Below, in pieces: positions 32,535-40,618 of a stretch of DNA of 64,000 nucleotides. The stretch's first letter is position 1. Every line of letters starts with the position of its first letter. The DNA comes from CAVREM01 sp963728825 (GTDB taxonomy: Bacteria > Acidobacteriota > Vicinamibacteria > Vicinamibacterales > CAVVIG01): assembly GCA_963728825.1 (NCBI GenBank), contig CAVSLA010000002.1:248001-312000 (forward strand), read 5' to 3'. The translations under genes were made by a program, and so were the position numbers. The notes under the pieces were generated by a model. It worked only from the letters and a program-made list of their open reading frames with translations. It was not told the DNA's origin and made no database searches.

Positions 32535-34610
32535 CTATTTGGCGGCCGCGCCATCGCGTGGCAGTCCGAATACAACGATGGTCGACGAGGCCGGCGGAAC
32601 GCGCCAGAAGGCGGTCGCGTTGCCCGCGGCCACGGCGATGTACTGACGATTGTCGATCTCGTAGGTCGAGATACCGCCGTTCAGCCGACCGCCCGTATTG
32701 AATCGGTAGAGAACTTTGCCGTCGGTCGCGTCGAGCGCGAGAAAATCGCCTTCGAGCTCGCCGGTGAATACCAGACCGGCGGCGGTCGTGGTGACGGCCG
32801 CGAGCATCGGGCGGCGCGACTCGTATCGCCATTTGATGGCGCCGGTCGCGGCGTCGATGGCCGTCAGCCAGCCACGAGATTTCTCGACGGGATCGAGCGT
32901 GTACGAGCCGCCCATGTACATCTGGCCAGGCACGAACCGCAGCTCCTTCGCCTTTGCGAACGTCGCACACCAATCGACCGACGGCGCATAGAGCATCCCG
33001 GTCAGCGGGTTGAACGCGGGTCCGCTCCACTGCATGCCGCCGAGTACTCCCGGGCAGGCGCGCACGCCTTCGACGGTGATCGGTGTGTCGGCGTTCTCCC
33101 TCGTCGTCACGGCGACCGCGTAAAGCTGTTCACGGGAATCGCGATCGAAGACGTGCAGCAGCCCGTGCTTCCCGCCGGCCACGACGAGATTCCGGCGCTT
33201 GCCCTGGACGGTTGCCGTGAAGAGCGGGCTCGTCTGCGTGAGATCCCAGTCGTGATCGTCGTGGGGAACCGCCTGAAAATGCCAGACCAGCTTGCCGGTG
33301 CGCGCCTCGAGCACCAGCATCGAGTTCGTGTACAGATTGGCGCCGTCCCGCACGTCCGGAAAGAAATCCGGCGCCGGGTTGGCAACGGGCAGGTAAACGC
33401 GGCCTGCCTCGACGTCCACGGCGAACGGCGCCCAGACCGCGCCGCCGCCGACCAGGTGATGGCCGGGATCGCCCCAGGTGTCGGCGCCGGGCTCGCCCGG
33501 CTGCGGCACGGTGTTGAACCGCCAGACCGGCTCGCCGTTCGAGAGCCGGAACGCTCCTACCCAGCCGCGGACGCCGTTTTCGGCGCCGGCCGGACCGGCG
33601 ATCACGAGGTCTTCGAATGCCACCGGAGCCATCGTGAACGTTTCGCCCTTGCTCGGATCGGCAGCGGCGCGCTCCCAGAGCACCTCGCCCGTGCGGGCGT
33701 TGAGCGAGATCAGGTACCCGTCGGTCGTTCCCCGCACCAGACGGCCGTCCTTGAGCGCAACCCCGCGATTCTGCGGCCACACCTGCTGCCGCTTCGGCCG
33801 CCAGTCGTGGCGCCACCTCACCCGGCAGGTCGTCGCGTCGAGGGCCACGGTCGAGAGGATCGTCGTCACGTACATCACGCCCTGGTAGACGATCGGGTTG
33901 GTGTGGAACGTGTTCGCATCGCCGAACTGGTACATGCAGACGGGCGCGAGCGACGCGACGTTTTCGCGCGTGATCCGCACCGAGTCGACGAACCGCTGGC
34001 CGCCGTAATCGTGATTGACGTGCAGCCAGTTCGCGCGATCGCTGGCCGCGCGATTCAACTCGGCCTGCGTCGGGCCGCCGAGCGGCGTAACGCCGGCCGG
34101 TGCCGTTGAGGGTGCTTCGGTGACTGCGCGGGGTGCAGCGCCGGAACCGCCTGCCTGACGTTCGAGCCGTACGCGCGCGAGTGCGACGGGATCTGGCCGC
34201 AGTTCAGTTGAGCCGGCTGTGTAGCCGTTGTCGCGGAGGATGTGCGCGACGATGTCGGCGTACTCCTGGGGTGTGAGCGAGTTGGGCGACCCGAACGGCA
34301 TCGACGTTCGTGTGATGTAGAAGAGATCGTCGGCGGTACGACCGCCCGCGCCCCACTTCTCCGTGAACCGCGTGCCCGACAACGGCGGCGCCGAGCCGCC
34401 CGTTCGTGGGTCATGACAGGAGGCGCAGTGTTTCTCCGCGAGGCGCGCACCGCGAGTGGCCTGAACCTCGGTGAAGGCGCCTGTCGAAGGACCTGCCCCG
34501 AGCGACGTCGAGGGGACTTGCGCCGGACCAGTCACGCCGGCTGCCAGCACTCCGACCGCGATGATGAAAACGGCGCTTTTCGAAGGGGAAATGCCCGCGA
34601 TCGGCAACAT
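32535..34610 (-). CDS. Cytochrome c / PQQ-type beta-propeller fusion protein
   Basis: 691 residues. A signal peptide (about 12-30) is followed by a Ser/Thr/Gly linker encoded by a dispersed repeat. Next comes a cytochrome c domain with C62-A-S-C65-H66 and a later Met in MPFGSPNSLTPQEYADIVAHIL. From residue 185 the propeller begins (NWLHVNHDYGGQRFVDSVRI). It has quinoprotein blocks such as LISLNARTGEVLWERA, PGADTWGDPGHHLVGGGAVW, HDDHDWDLTQTSPLFTA and AIDAATGAIKWRYES. The order haem first, propeller second is the reverse of most quinohaemoprotein alcohol dehydrogenases. It is probably a periplasmic dehydrogenase of unknown substrate. Confidence 0.9.
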   Translation of the reverse strand: MLPIAGISPSKSAVFIIAVGVLAAGVTGPAQVPSTSLGAGPSTGAFTEVQATRGARLAEKHCASCHDPRTGGSAPPLSGTRFTEKWGAGGRTADDLFYITRTSMPFGSPNSLTPQEYADIVAHILRDNGYTAGSTELRPDPVALARVRLERQAGGSGAAPRAVTEAPSTAPAGVTPLGGPTQAELNRAASDRANWLHVNHDYGGQRFVDSVRITRENVASLAPVCMYQFGDANTFHTNPIVYQGVMYVTTILSTVALDATTCRVRWRHDWRPKRQQVWPQNRGVALKDGRLVRGTTDGYLISLNARTGEVLWERAAADPSKGETFTMAPVAFEDLVIAGPAGAENGVRGWVGAFRLSNGEPVWRFNTVPQPGEPGADTWGDPGHHLVGGGAVWAPFAVDVEAGRVYLPVANPAPDFFPDVRDGANLYTNSMLVLEARTGKLVWHFQAVPHDDHDWDLTQTSPLFTATVQGKRRNLVVAGGKHGLLHVFDRDSREQLYAVAVTTRENADTPITVEGVRACPGVLGGMQWSGPAFNPLTGMLYAPSVDWCATFAKAKELRFVPGQMYMGGSYTLDPVEKSRGWLTAIDAATGAIKWRYESRRPMLAAVTTTAAGLVFTGELEGDFLALDATDGKVLYRFNTGGRLNGGISTYEIDNRQYIAVAAGNATAFWRVPPASSTIVVFGLPRDGAAAK
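34483..34516. repeat. Dispersed-type palindromic repeat inside a coding region
   Basis: TGTCGAAGGACCTGCCCCGA then GCGACGTCGAGGGG, an imperfect palindrome that translates on the minus strand as PSTSLGAGPST (residues 33-43 of the cytochrome-PQQ protein). Similar GTCGAAG...CCGAGCGA sequences are, to my knowledge, common intergenic repeats in other bacteria. It is unrelated to the GGCGGACCT family. Confidence 0.6.
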
Positions 34611-34693
34611 CGCACTGCTCCTGGATGGCGGATAAAGAGGTTGCGCCAGTGTGGCACAATGCCCATCGAGCTGCGCATCAATTCGAGGACATC

Positions 34694-36178
34694 ATGCGAC
34701 CATTGTCAGCCCTTGCTTTCGGTTCTGCAGTCGTGGTCTCGACCTGGGCGTGCGCCCGCACGGAAACGGGCACGCTGCAGGCGGCGACCGAAGCGCTCGG
34801 CGCCGCCGAAATCCGATCGATCGAATATTCCGGGACCGGCCGCTGGTTCCAGTTCGGGCAGGCGCCGAACCCGACCCTCCCGTGGCCGGCCTTCGAGGTG
34901 AGCCGCTTCACCGCCGCCGTCGATTACCAGGTGCCCGCGGCACGCGTGGAAATGGTGCGGCGCCAGGTCGTCGAACCCGGACGGGTCCGTCCTGCGCCCG
35001 CGGAGCAGCGGCCGATTCAGATGATCAGCGGCACGTTCGCCTGGAACCTGGCCACGCCTCCCGGTGCCGCCGCCGACGCCCCGCCGGCTGCGGCGCCTCA
35101 GCCGGCCGCCGTCGAAGAGCGAACCATGGAGATCTGGACGACGCCGCATGGGTTCCTCAAGGCTGCGGCCGCGAACAACGCGACGTCCACGCCGGCAGAC
35201 GGTGGGTCCGAGGTGACGTTCACGATCGATGGCAAGTACAAGTACGTCGGGCGCATCAACGGGCAGAACGAGGTCGAGCGCGTGCAGACCTGGATCGACA
35301 ACACCGTCCTGGGAGACACGCCTGTGGAAGTGTCGTATTCCGCGTACCGCGACTTCGATGGCGTGCGGTTTCCGTCACGAATCGTGCGGACCCAGGGCGG
35401 ACACCCGCTGCTCGACCTGACGATCGAGAGGGTCGCGGCAAATCCGTCCGTGGCCGGTGAGGTGCCCGAGCAGGTCCGGAGCTTCACACCGCCGCCCGTC
35501 ACCGTCGCGATCGAGCCGCTCGCGCCCGGCGTCCACTACGTCAAAGGGGGCAGTCACCACAGCGTCGCCATCGACCAGCGCGATCACATCGTCGTCGTCG
35601 AGGCGCCGCAGGATGAAGCGCGTTCCGAGGCCGTCATCGCCAAGGTCAAGGAGACGATCCCCGGCAAGCCCATTCGCTACATCATCAATTCGCACGTGCA
35701 TTTCGACCACTCCGGAGGGCTCCGGACCTACGTTGCCGAAGGCGCCACGGTCGTGACACACGAGATGAACAGGCCGTACTACGAGAAGGCGTGGGCAGCA
35801 CCAAGGACCATCCGCCCGGATCGTCTCGCCCGGTCGCCGCGGGCGGCGACGTTCGAGACCTACAGCGGCAAGCACGTGCTCAGCGACGGCCGCCGCCAGA
35901 TCGAGCTGCATCAAATCGCCGGCAGCGGCCACAACGACGCCTACACGATGGTGTACCTCCCGGCGGAGCGGATCCTGATCCAGGTCGATGCCTACGCACC
36001 GCCGGCGGCGAATGCGCCACCGCCGGCGGCAGTGAACCCGTTCACGGTCAACCTCCTCGAAAACGTCGAACGTCTCGGTTTGAACGTGCGCACGATTGCG
36101 GCGCTCCACGGTCCGCGGGTGGCGACGATGGACGACTTGCGGGCCGCGGCTGGAGCGGCGAAGCCAGGTTCCCGTTGA
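34694..36178 (+). CDS. Exported metallo-beta-lactamase-fold hydrolase
   Basis: 494 residues from ATG 34694; the signal peptide (RPLSALAFGSAVVVSTWACA) begins there, and Cys18-type lipidation is possible but the box is weak. The N-terminal 270 residues are a beta-rich domain of unknown function. The MBL domain starts near 285 (PGVHYVKGGSHHSVAIDQRD). It has the metal motif HVHFDH (334-339), a Gly-rich SGG after it and a later His in GSGHNDAYTMVYLP. Substrates of such proteins range from lactones to aryl sulfates and cannot be told. A CACAAT (34655-34660) may be the -10. The alpha/beta hydrolase gene follows after 10 bp. Confidence 0.9.
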   Translation: MRPLSALAFGSAVVVSTWACARTETGTLQAATEALGAAEIRSIEYSGTGRWFQFGQAPNPTLPWPAFEVSRFTAAVDYQVPAARVEMVRRQVVEPGRVRPAPAEQRPIQMISGTFAWNLATPPGAAADAPPAAAPQPAAVEERTMEIWTTPHGFLKAAAANNATSTPADGGSEVTFTIDGKYKYVGRINGQNEVERVQTWIDNTVLGDTPVEVSYSAYRDFDGVRFPSRIVRTQGGHPLLDLTIERVAANPSVAGEVPEQVRSFTPPPVTVAIEPLAPGVHYVKGGSHHSVAIDQRDHIVVVEAPQDEARSEAVIAKVKETIPGKPIRYIINSHVHFDHSGGLRTYVAEGATVVTHEMNRPYYEKAWAAPRTIRPDRLARSPRAATFETYSGKHVLSDGRRQIELHQIAGSGHNDAYTMVYLPAERILIQVDAYAPPAANAPPPAAVNPFTVNLLENVERLGLNVRTIAALHGPRVATMDDLRAAAGAAKPGSR

Positions 36179-36188
36179 GATCACGAAG

Positions 36189-37067
36189 ATGCGACGTCCT
36201 GCGCTGACCGGTGTCGTGTTGATTGGTGCGTTGCTGGGCGCAGCGTCGAGTCTGATCGCCCAGGCGCCAGCGATCACGGTGGTTGACGCGGGTACCGCGC
36301 GGCTTGAGACAGTCACCTGGGGCGCCGGCGAGCCGATCGTGCTGCTGCCCGGAACGGGCTATTCGTCCACGGCCTTCTCGCTCCTCGGACCGGAGCTGGC
36401 TCGACGCGGTTATCGCGCGATTGCGGTCAACCCCAGAGGCGTGCGGGGCAGCACCGGGCCGCTCGGTGGATTGACGTATCACGACTACGCGGCCGACGTC
36501 GGCCGCGTAATCGATCGCGTCGCCGGCGGGCGCGCGCACGTGCTCGGGTGGGCATGGGGTAACCGCATCGCCCGAACGCTTGCCGCCGATTCGCCGGAGC
36601 GCGTTGCGACCGTGGTGCTGATCGCCGCCGGCGGAAAGGTGCCGCCCGATCCGAGCCTCGCCCAGATAACCGCGCGGCTGCGGGAACCGGGTGTGTCGCA
36701 GGAGGAACGCACGCGTCTCGTCGCGCTCAGGATGCTCGCGCCGGGCTCCAACCCGGCCCCGTTTCTGGCGATCGAGGAGTCGTGGCCGGAGGCGCAGGCG
36801 TCACAGGCTGCCGCCGGACGGGCGACACCGCTCGACGAGTGGTGGTCGGGCGGCTCGGCGCCGCTGCTCGTTATTCAAGGGTTGCAGGACAAGGTGGCGC
36901 CGCCCGGCAACGGCCGCGACCTGAAGACCAATTACGCCGATCGCGTCTCGCTGGTCGAGATCGATGGCGCCGGACACGGCGTCATCGTCGAACATCCCGC
37001 ACGAATCGCAGACGAAGCCGCCCGCTTCCTCGCGCAGCATCCTCTGCGTCAGCGCGCAATCCGGTAG
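36189..37067 (+). CDS. Alpha/beta-hydrolase-fold protein lacking the nucleophilic Ser
   Basis: 292 residues from ATG 36189 with a signal peptide (LTGVVLIGALLGAASSLIAQ). The alpha/beta hydrolase fold is clear: PIVLLPGTGYSSTAFSLLGP, YRAIAVNPRGVRGSTGP and PLLVIQGLQDKVAPPGNG with the acid, then IDGAGHGVIVEHP with the catalytic His. The nucleophile elbow, however, reads G120-W-A122-W-G124, with Ala where Ser, Asp or Cys is expected. This may mark a non-hydrolytic subfamily or a dead enzyme. It is in an operon with the MBL hydrolase. Confidence 0.88.
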   Translation: MRRPALTGVVLIGALLGAASSLIAQAPAITVVDAGTARLETVTWGAGEPIVLLPGTGYSSTAFSLLGPELARRGYRAIAVNPRGVRGSTGPLGGLTYHDYAADVGRVIDRVAGGRAHVLGWAWGNRIARTLAADSPERVATVVLIAAGGKVPPDPSLAQITARLREPGVSQEERTRLVALRMLAPGSNPAPFLAIEESWPEAQASQAAAGRATPLDEWWSGGSAPLLVIQGLQDKVAPPGNGRDLKTNYADRVSLVEIDGAGHGVIVEHPARIADEAARFLAQHPLRQRAIR

Positions 37068-37086
37068 CATTCACCGTATCAGTTCA

Positions 37087-37602
37087 TTATCTGGTCGGCT
37101 GCAGCCCTTCAGGGTCCGGGCGGAAAATCAGATATCGAATGTCGGTGTCGAGTGCGCTCCACCAGTGCGGGACATTGCCTGGAATGATGACGACGTCGCC
37201 AGGGACGACCTTGCGCGTGACGCCGCCGTCGATCTTGGTGCCGCCGAAGTTCGGCCGCTTGGTGTTTGGACTGACACCGGTGCTCTTTTCGTCGGGAATC
37301 TTTCCACCGGTGACCAGCGTGCCGGTTCCCTCGAGCATGTAGTAGACCTCGGTGACGCTGGTCTCGTGCCGGATCGAACCGCCGGGCAACGCTTTGGGTC
37401 GGAACACGCCGTAGATGCCCACCTTGTAACCGCCGACGTCCGCGACGCGGATCGGCAGATCGCTGATCCGATCCTTCGGTAGCTTGTCGATGAAGGCTTT
37501 GGCGGCGGCCGCGGTCACGTCGACGGCAGGCGGCGGCGCGGTCTGCGCGGCGGCGTTCGACGCGCTGGCCATCAGAAGAACCGCGAGTACTTGCTTGAGC
37601 AT
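37087..37602 (-). CDS. Exported cupin-domain protein
   Basis: 171 residues from ATG 37602 with AGAGAG upstream and a signal peptide (LKQVLAVLLMASASNAAAQ). A single cupin follows: GGSIRHETSVTEVYYMLEG (first motif, with His and Glu) and VVPGDVVIIPGNVPHWWSAL (second motif, with His). A metal site of two His and one Glu is possible. It differs from the cupin at 1388 in having both motifs intact. It converges on the alpha/beta hydrolase gene with only 19 bp between. The frame is open upstream into a REP pair, but that part is not coding. Confidence 0.85.
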   Translation of the reverse strand: MLKQVLAVLLMASASNAAAQTAPPPAVDVTAAAAKAFIDKLPKDRISDLPIRVADVGGYKVGIYGVFRPKALPGGSIRHETSVTEVYYMLEGTGTLVTGGKIPDEKSTGVSPNTKRPNFGGTKIDGGVTRKVVPGDVVIIPGNVPHWWSALDTDIRYLIFRPDPEGLQPTR

Positions 37603-37610
37603 GCTTGTCT

Positions 37611-37735
37611 CTCTTTTCGCCGGGCCTGAGAGGCCCGGCCTACGTACGGTCCTCTTTCGCCGGGCCTGAGAGGCCCGGCCTACGTACGGGCAACCCGCCA
37701 CTCGCCGTCCAAAAGGCCCCCGCCTACGTACGAGC
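37611..37735. repeat. Tandem REP pair plus decayed third copy
   Basis: Two 40-bp direct repeats (37611-37650 and 37651-37690) each contain CGCCGGGCCT-GAG-AGGCCCGGC followed by CTACGTACGG. A third, damaged copy (37697-37735) keeps AGGCCCCCGCCTACGTACG. The two complete units differ by very few bases, so the duplication looks recent. Confidence 0.92.
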
Positions 37736-37802
37736 TGCGGATTATTGGCACCCGGACCTCACGAATGCAAGGCGCTTTCAGAAAGCGACGCATGTGAGGC
37801 GT

Positions 37803-37808
37803 ATACTG
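37803..37808 (+). promoter_or_regulatory. -10 box of the PQQ alcohol-dehydrogenase-like gene
   Basis: TATACT followed by GCGG, the same ten bases as at 14840. It gives a leader of about 35 bases, with GGAGG 6 bases before the ATG at 37850. Confidence 0.45.
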
Positions 37809-37849
37809 CGGCTGCGTTCGTGACGCACACCGCAGCTCGGAGGTATGCC

Positions 37850-39571
37850 ATGCGCACTCCCGCGCTCGCACCAGCGTTCGCCGTCGGCCTATTCGCGTTT
37901 GTTGTTGCGGCCACCGATCACACGGCGACCGCGGCCTTACTCCAGGGTCGCACCTTCCGGCCGGTGACCGACGAGCTGTTGAAGAGCCCTCCGGCGTCCG
38001 ACTGGCTGCACTGGCGGCGCACCTACGACGGTTGGGGTCATAGTCCGCTGACCCAGATCAATCGCCAGAATGTCGGCCAGCTGCGCCTCGCGTGGTCGTG
38101 GGCGATGCAGCCGGGCAACCAGCAGACGACACCCCTGGTCCATGACGGGGTGATGTATCTGGCCAACCCCGGCAGCACCGTGCAGGCGCTGAACGCCGCC
38201 ACCGGCGAACTGCTTTGGGAGTACCGGCGCGACTTTCCCGCCGAGGGTCGACAGCAGAACGAGATGAGAGCGATTCGTGGCTTGAGCATCTACGACGACA
38301 AGATTCTGGTGAACACCGCTGACGCCCACATCGTTGCACTCGACGCCAGGACAGGAAATGTCGCGTGGGATGTCGCAGTGACCGATCCCAAGCAGCGATT
38401 TGCGTACTCGGCGCCGGGGCTCATCGTTCGCGGCAAGATCATTTCCGGCCTTCAAAGTTGCGAGTACTTCTACGAGCAGAAGTGCGCCATCACCGCACAC
38501 GACGCTCGAACGGGCAAAGAGCTCTGGAGAACGTCGACGATCGCGCATCCTGGCCAGCCCGGCGGCGACAGCTGGGGCGATGTGCCTTTGACGTTTCGCG
38601 CGGGAGCTGACACGTGGATCACGGGCAGCTACGATCCGGTGCTGAACCTTGTCTACTGGTCGACCGCACAGGCCAAGCCGTGGTCCCGCGCGGCGCGCGG
38701 GACCGACGGCGATGCGCTGTACACGAATACGGTCCTGGCGCTCGATCCCGACACCGGCAAAATCGTCTGGCACAATCAGCTCCTCCCGGGCGAGACGCAC
38801 GACATGGACGAGGTATTCGAAAACATCCTCGTCGATGATGGCGGACGGAAGTCGCTGTTCAAGATGGGCAAGCTGGGCATTCTCTGGCAGCTCGATCGGC
38901 AGACGGGAAAGTTCGTCAGCGCCCGTGACCTTGGGTATCAGAATCTCGTCAACGTCGACCGCGTGACGGGCAAGGTTTCATACCGTCCCGGGATGATCCC
39001 GGAGCTCGGTCAGGTCATCGATTTCTGTCCGAGCCTCGCGGGCTTCAAGAGCTGGCGGGCGATGGCCTACCACCCCGAATCCAGAGCGTTGTTTGCGCCA
39101 CTTCTGCTGACATGTCAGAAAGGAAGTTTTGCCGACGTCAAGAAGGTGGAAGGGGGCGGCGGTCTCGGGCAGGGTCGACGTGACAACTATTTTCATCCCG
39201 AGAGCAGCGGCAACCTCGGAGAGCTTGCGGCGATCGACGCCGTCACCGGCCAGATCCGCTGGGTCACCCGGCAGCGGGCGCCATTCAACACTGCGACGCT
39301 TACTACCGGCGGCGGCATGGTGTTCGTCGGGGATTGGAACCGCTACATCAGCGCGTATGACGTGTCCAGCGGCAAGCTCCTCTGGCAGAATCGTCTGACG
39401 ACGTCGCCGCAGGGTTTTCCGATTTCGTACGCGGTGGGGGAGCGGCAATACATTGCGATGCCGGTCGGGGTCGGCGCGGCCAGCTGGGGGACGGCGATTC
39501 CGCTCATGCTGACGCCGGACGTCAAGCGCCCGAATACGGGCAACGCGCTGTTCGTGTTCGCGCTTCCCTAG
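37850..39571 (+). CDS. PQQ-dependent alcohol-dehydrogenase-like quinoprotein
   Basis: 573 residues from ATG 37850, set by GGAGG and a signal peptide (LAPAFAVGLFAFVVAATDHT). The propeller opens with DWLHWRRTYDGWGHSPLTQI and keeps the tryptophan-docking repeats: LNAATGELLWEYRR, LDARTGNVAWDVAV, HDARTGKELWRTST, LDPDTGKIVWHNQ and YDVSSGKLLWQNR. It also has GGDSWGDVPL, a quinoprotein active-site strand. Two separated Cys (SCEYFYEQKC) are present, rather than the adjacent Cys pair of classical PQQ alcohol dehydrogenases. There is no haem domain, so electrons must leave by a separate cytochrome. Periplasmic; substrate unknown. Confidence 0.9.
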   Translation: MRTPALAPAFAVGLFAFVVAATDHTATAALLQGRTFRPVTDELLKSPPASDWLHWRRTYDGWGHSPLTQINRQNVGQLRLAWSWAMQPGNQQTTPLVHDGVMYLANPGSTVQALNAATGELLWEYRRDFPAEGRQQNEMRAIRGLSIYDDKILVNTADAHIVALDARTGNVAWDVAVTDPKQRFAYSAPGLIVRGKIISGLQSCEYFYEQKCAITAHDARTGKELWRTSTIAHPGQPGGDSWGDVPLTFRAGADTWITGSYDPVLNLVYWSTAQAKPWSRAARGTDGDALYTNTVLALDPDTGKIVWHNQLLPGETHDMDEVFENILVDDGGRKSLFKMGKLGILWQLDRQTGKFVSARDLGYQNLVNVDRVTGKVSYRPGMIPELGQVIDFCPSLAGFKSWRAMAYHPESRALFAPLLLTCQKGSFADVKKVEGGGGLGQGRRDNYFHPESSGNLGELAAIDAVTGQIRWVTRQRAPFNTATLTTGGGMVFVGDWNRYISAYDVSSGKLLWQNRLTTSPQGFPISYAVGERQYIAMPVGVGAASWGTAIPLMLTPDVKRPNTGNALFVFALP

Positions 39572-39579
39572 CGCGCAAC

Positions 39580-39636
39580 GTAGGGCGGACCTCTCAGGTC
39601 CGCCGGAGCCGGGCCTAAGAGGCCCGGCCTACGTAC
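39580..39636. repeat. Two REP-like palindromes between convergent genes
   Basis: GTAGGGCGGACCT-CTC-AGGTCCGCC (39580-39604) and GCCGGGCCT-AAG-AGGCCCGGCCTACGTAC (39608-39636). The second overlaps the end of the FAD-subunit gene and provides its TAG stop at 39629-39631. Confidence 0.92.
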
Positions 39637-40618
39637 GATTGGCCAGCTGGAGGATGGTGCGTTCGACGACGGCTCTCGTCATCGGGACTTTGTAGGCATT
39701 TTTCGAGAGCGGCCGCGCGCCGGCGACGGCAACCTCTCCGGCTCGGGCGGCGAGCTCGGGCGTGATGCGCTGGCCGGTCAGCACGTTCTCGGCCTCCGCC
39801 ACACGCCACGGGATGGGCGCGACGCCGCCCAGCACGATTCGCGCGGTTCGGCAGACGTCCTGATCCATTTCGAGCACGACAGCTGCGCTCACCACGGCGT
39901 GGGTCCACGCCTCGCGGTCCATGACCTTGTGGTACGCGCTCCGGGTGCCGCTGCGTGGGGCGGCCAACTGCACGGACGCCAGGACTTCGTCGTCTTTCAG
40001 AGCGTTTTCGACCGCCGGATTGGCCCGGGGGAGGACGAAAAAGTCAGCCGCCGGCACGCGTCGTTCGCCGGATGGTCCGACGATGCGGAACTGGGCGCCG
40101 AGCGCGACGAGCGCCGGCGCGGTATCCGACGGGTGAACGATGTAGCTGGGCCCGCCGCCGAAAATGGCGTGAAACTGGTTTTCGCCGGCGAACGAGAAGC
40201 ACTGGTTTCCGCCTGCCTTGTAGCAGGGAAAGCCGTTGCGGTAGTACCAGCACCACGGACGCTGGCAGACGTTTCCAGCAAGCGTTCCCACGGTACGGAT
40301 CTGCGGTGTGGCGACGGTCTCGGCCGCTTCGGCGAGGACCGCGTAGCGGCGCCGAATCTCCTCGTGGCGGCCGATGGCATCGAGCGTCATCAGCCCGCCG
40401 ATGGTCAGCCCGCCGGACGCGGCCGTTGCCTGATCGAGGTTCCGCACCGTCGCGAGCCGGACGATGAGGTCGGGTGCGATGATCCGGTCTTTCATCAAGC
40501 CGAGCAGATCGCTGCCGCCGCCGGCGAACGCCGTGGCGCGTCCGCCGCGCCGCGCATCACCGGCGAGGGCGATGGCCTGCGTCAGGTCGCGAGCATTGGC
40601 GTTGGTAATGCGTTTCAT
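39629..40618 (-). CDS. Molybdenum hydroxylase FAD-binding subunit (CoxM/PaoB type)
   Basis: 329 residues. The PCMH-type FAD domain has ATAFAGGGSDLLGLMKDR and TVATPQIRTVGTLAGNVCQR, the two flavin-binding loops. Four Cys at 118, 123, 132 and 140 (CQRPWCWYYRNGFPCYKAGG...C) form an insert like the one holding an extra [4Fe-4S] cluster in E. coli PaoB and 4-hydroxybenzoyl-CoA reductase. The C-terminal CO_deh_flav domain ends SKNAYKVPMTRAVVERTIL. The start overlaps the stop of the Mo subunit (ATGA). The protein takes electrons from the Mo subunit through Fe-S centres. It has no export signal and would be carried out with the Fe-S subunit. Confidence 0.93.
   Translation of the reverse strand: MKRITNANARDLTQAIALAGDARRGGRATAFAGGGSDLLGLMKDRIIAPDLIVRLATVRNLDQATAASGGLTIGGLMTLDAIGRHEEIRRRYAVLAEAAETVATPQIRTVGTLAGNVCQRPWCWYYRNGFPCYKAGGNQCFSFAGENQFHAIFGGGPSYIVHPSDTAPALVALGAQFRIVGPSGERRVPAADFFVLPRANPAVENALKDDEVLASVQLAAPRSGTRSAYHKVMDREAWTHAVVSAAVVLEMDQDVCRTARIVLGGVAPIPWRVAEAENVLTGQRITPELAARAGEVAVAGARPLSKNAYKVPMTRAVVERTILQLANRT

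Noticed and set aside
37068..37086. Terminator between the convergent alpha/beta hydrolase and cupin genes
   Set aside because: The 19-base gap has no dyad or T run.
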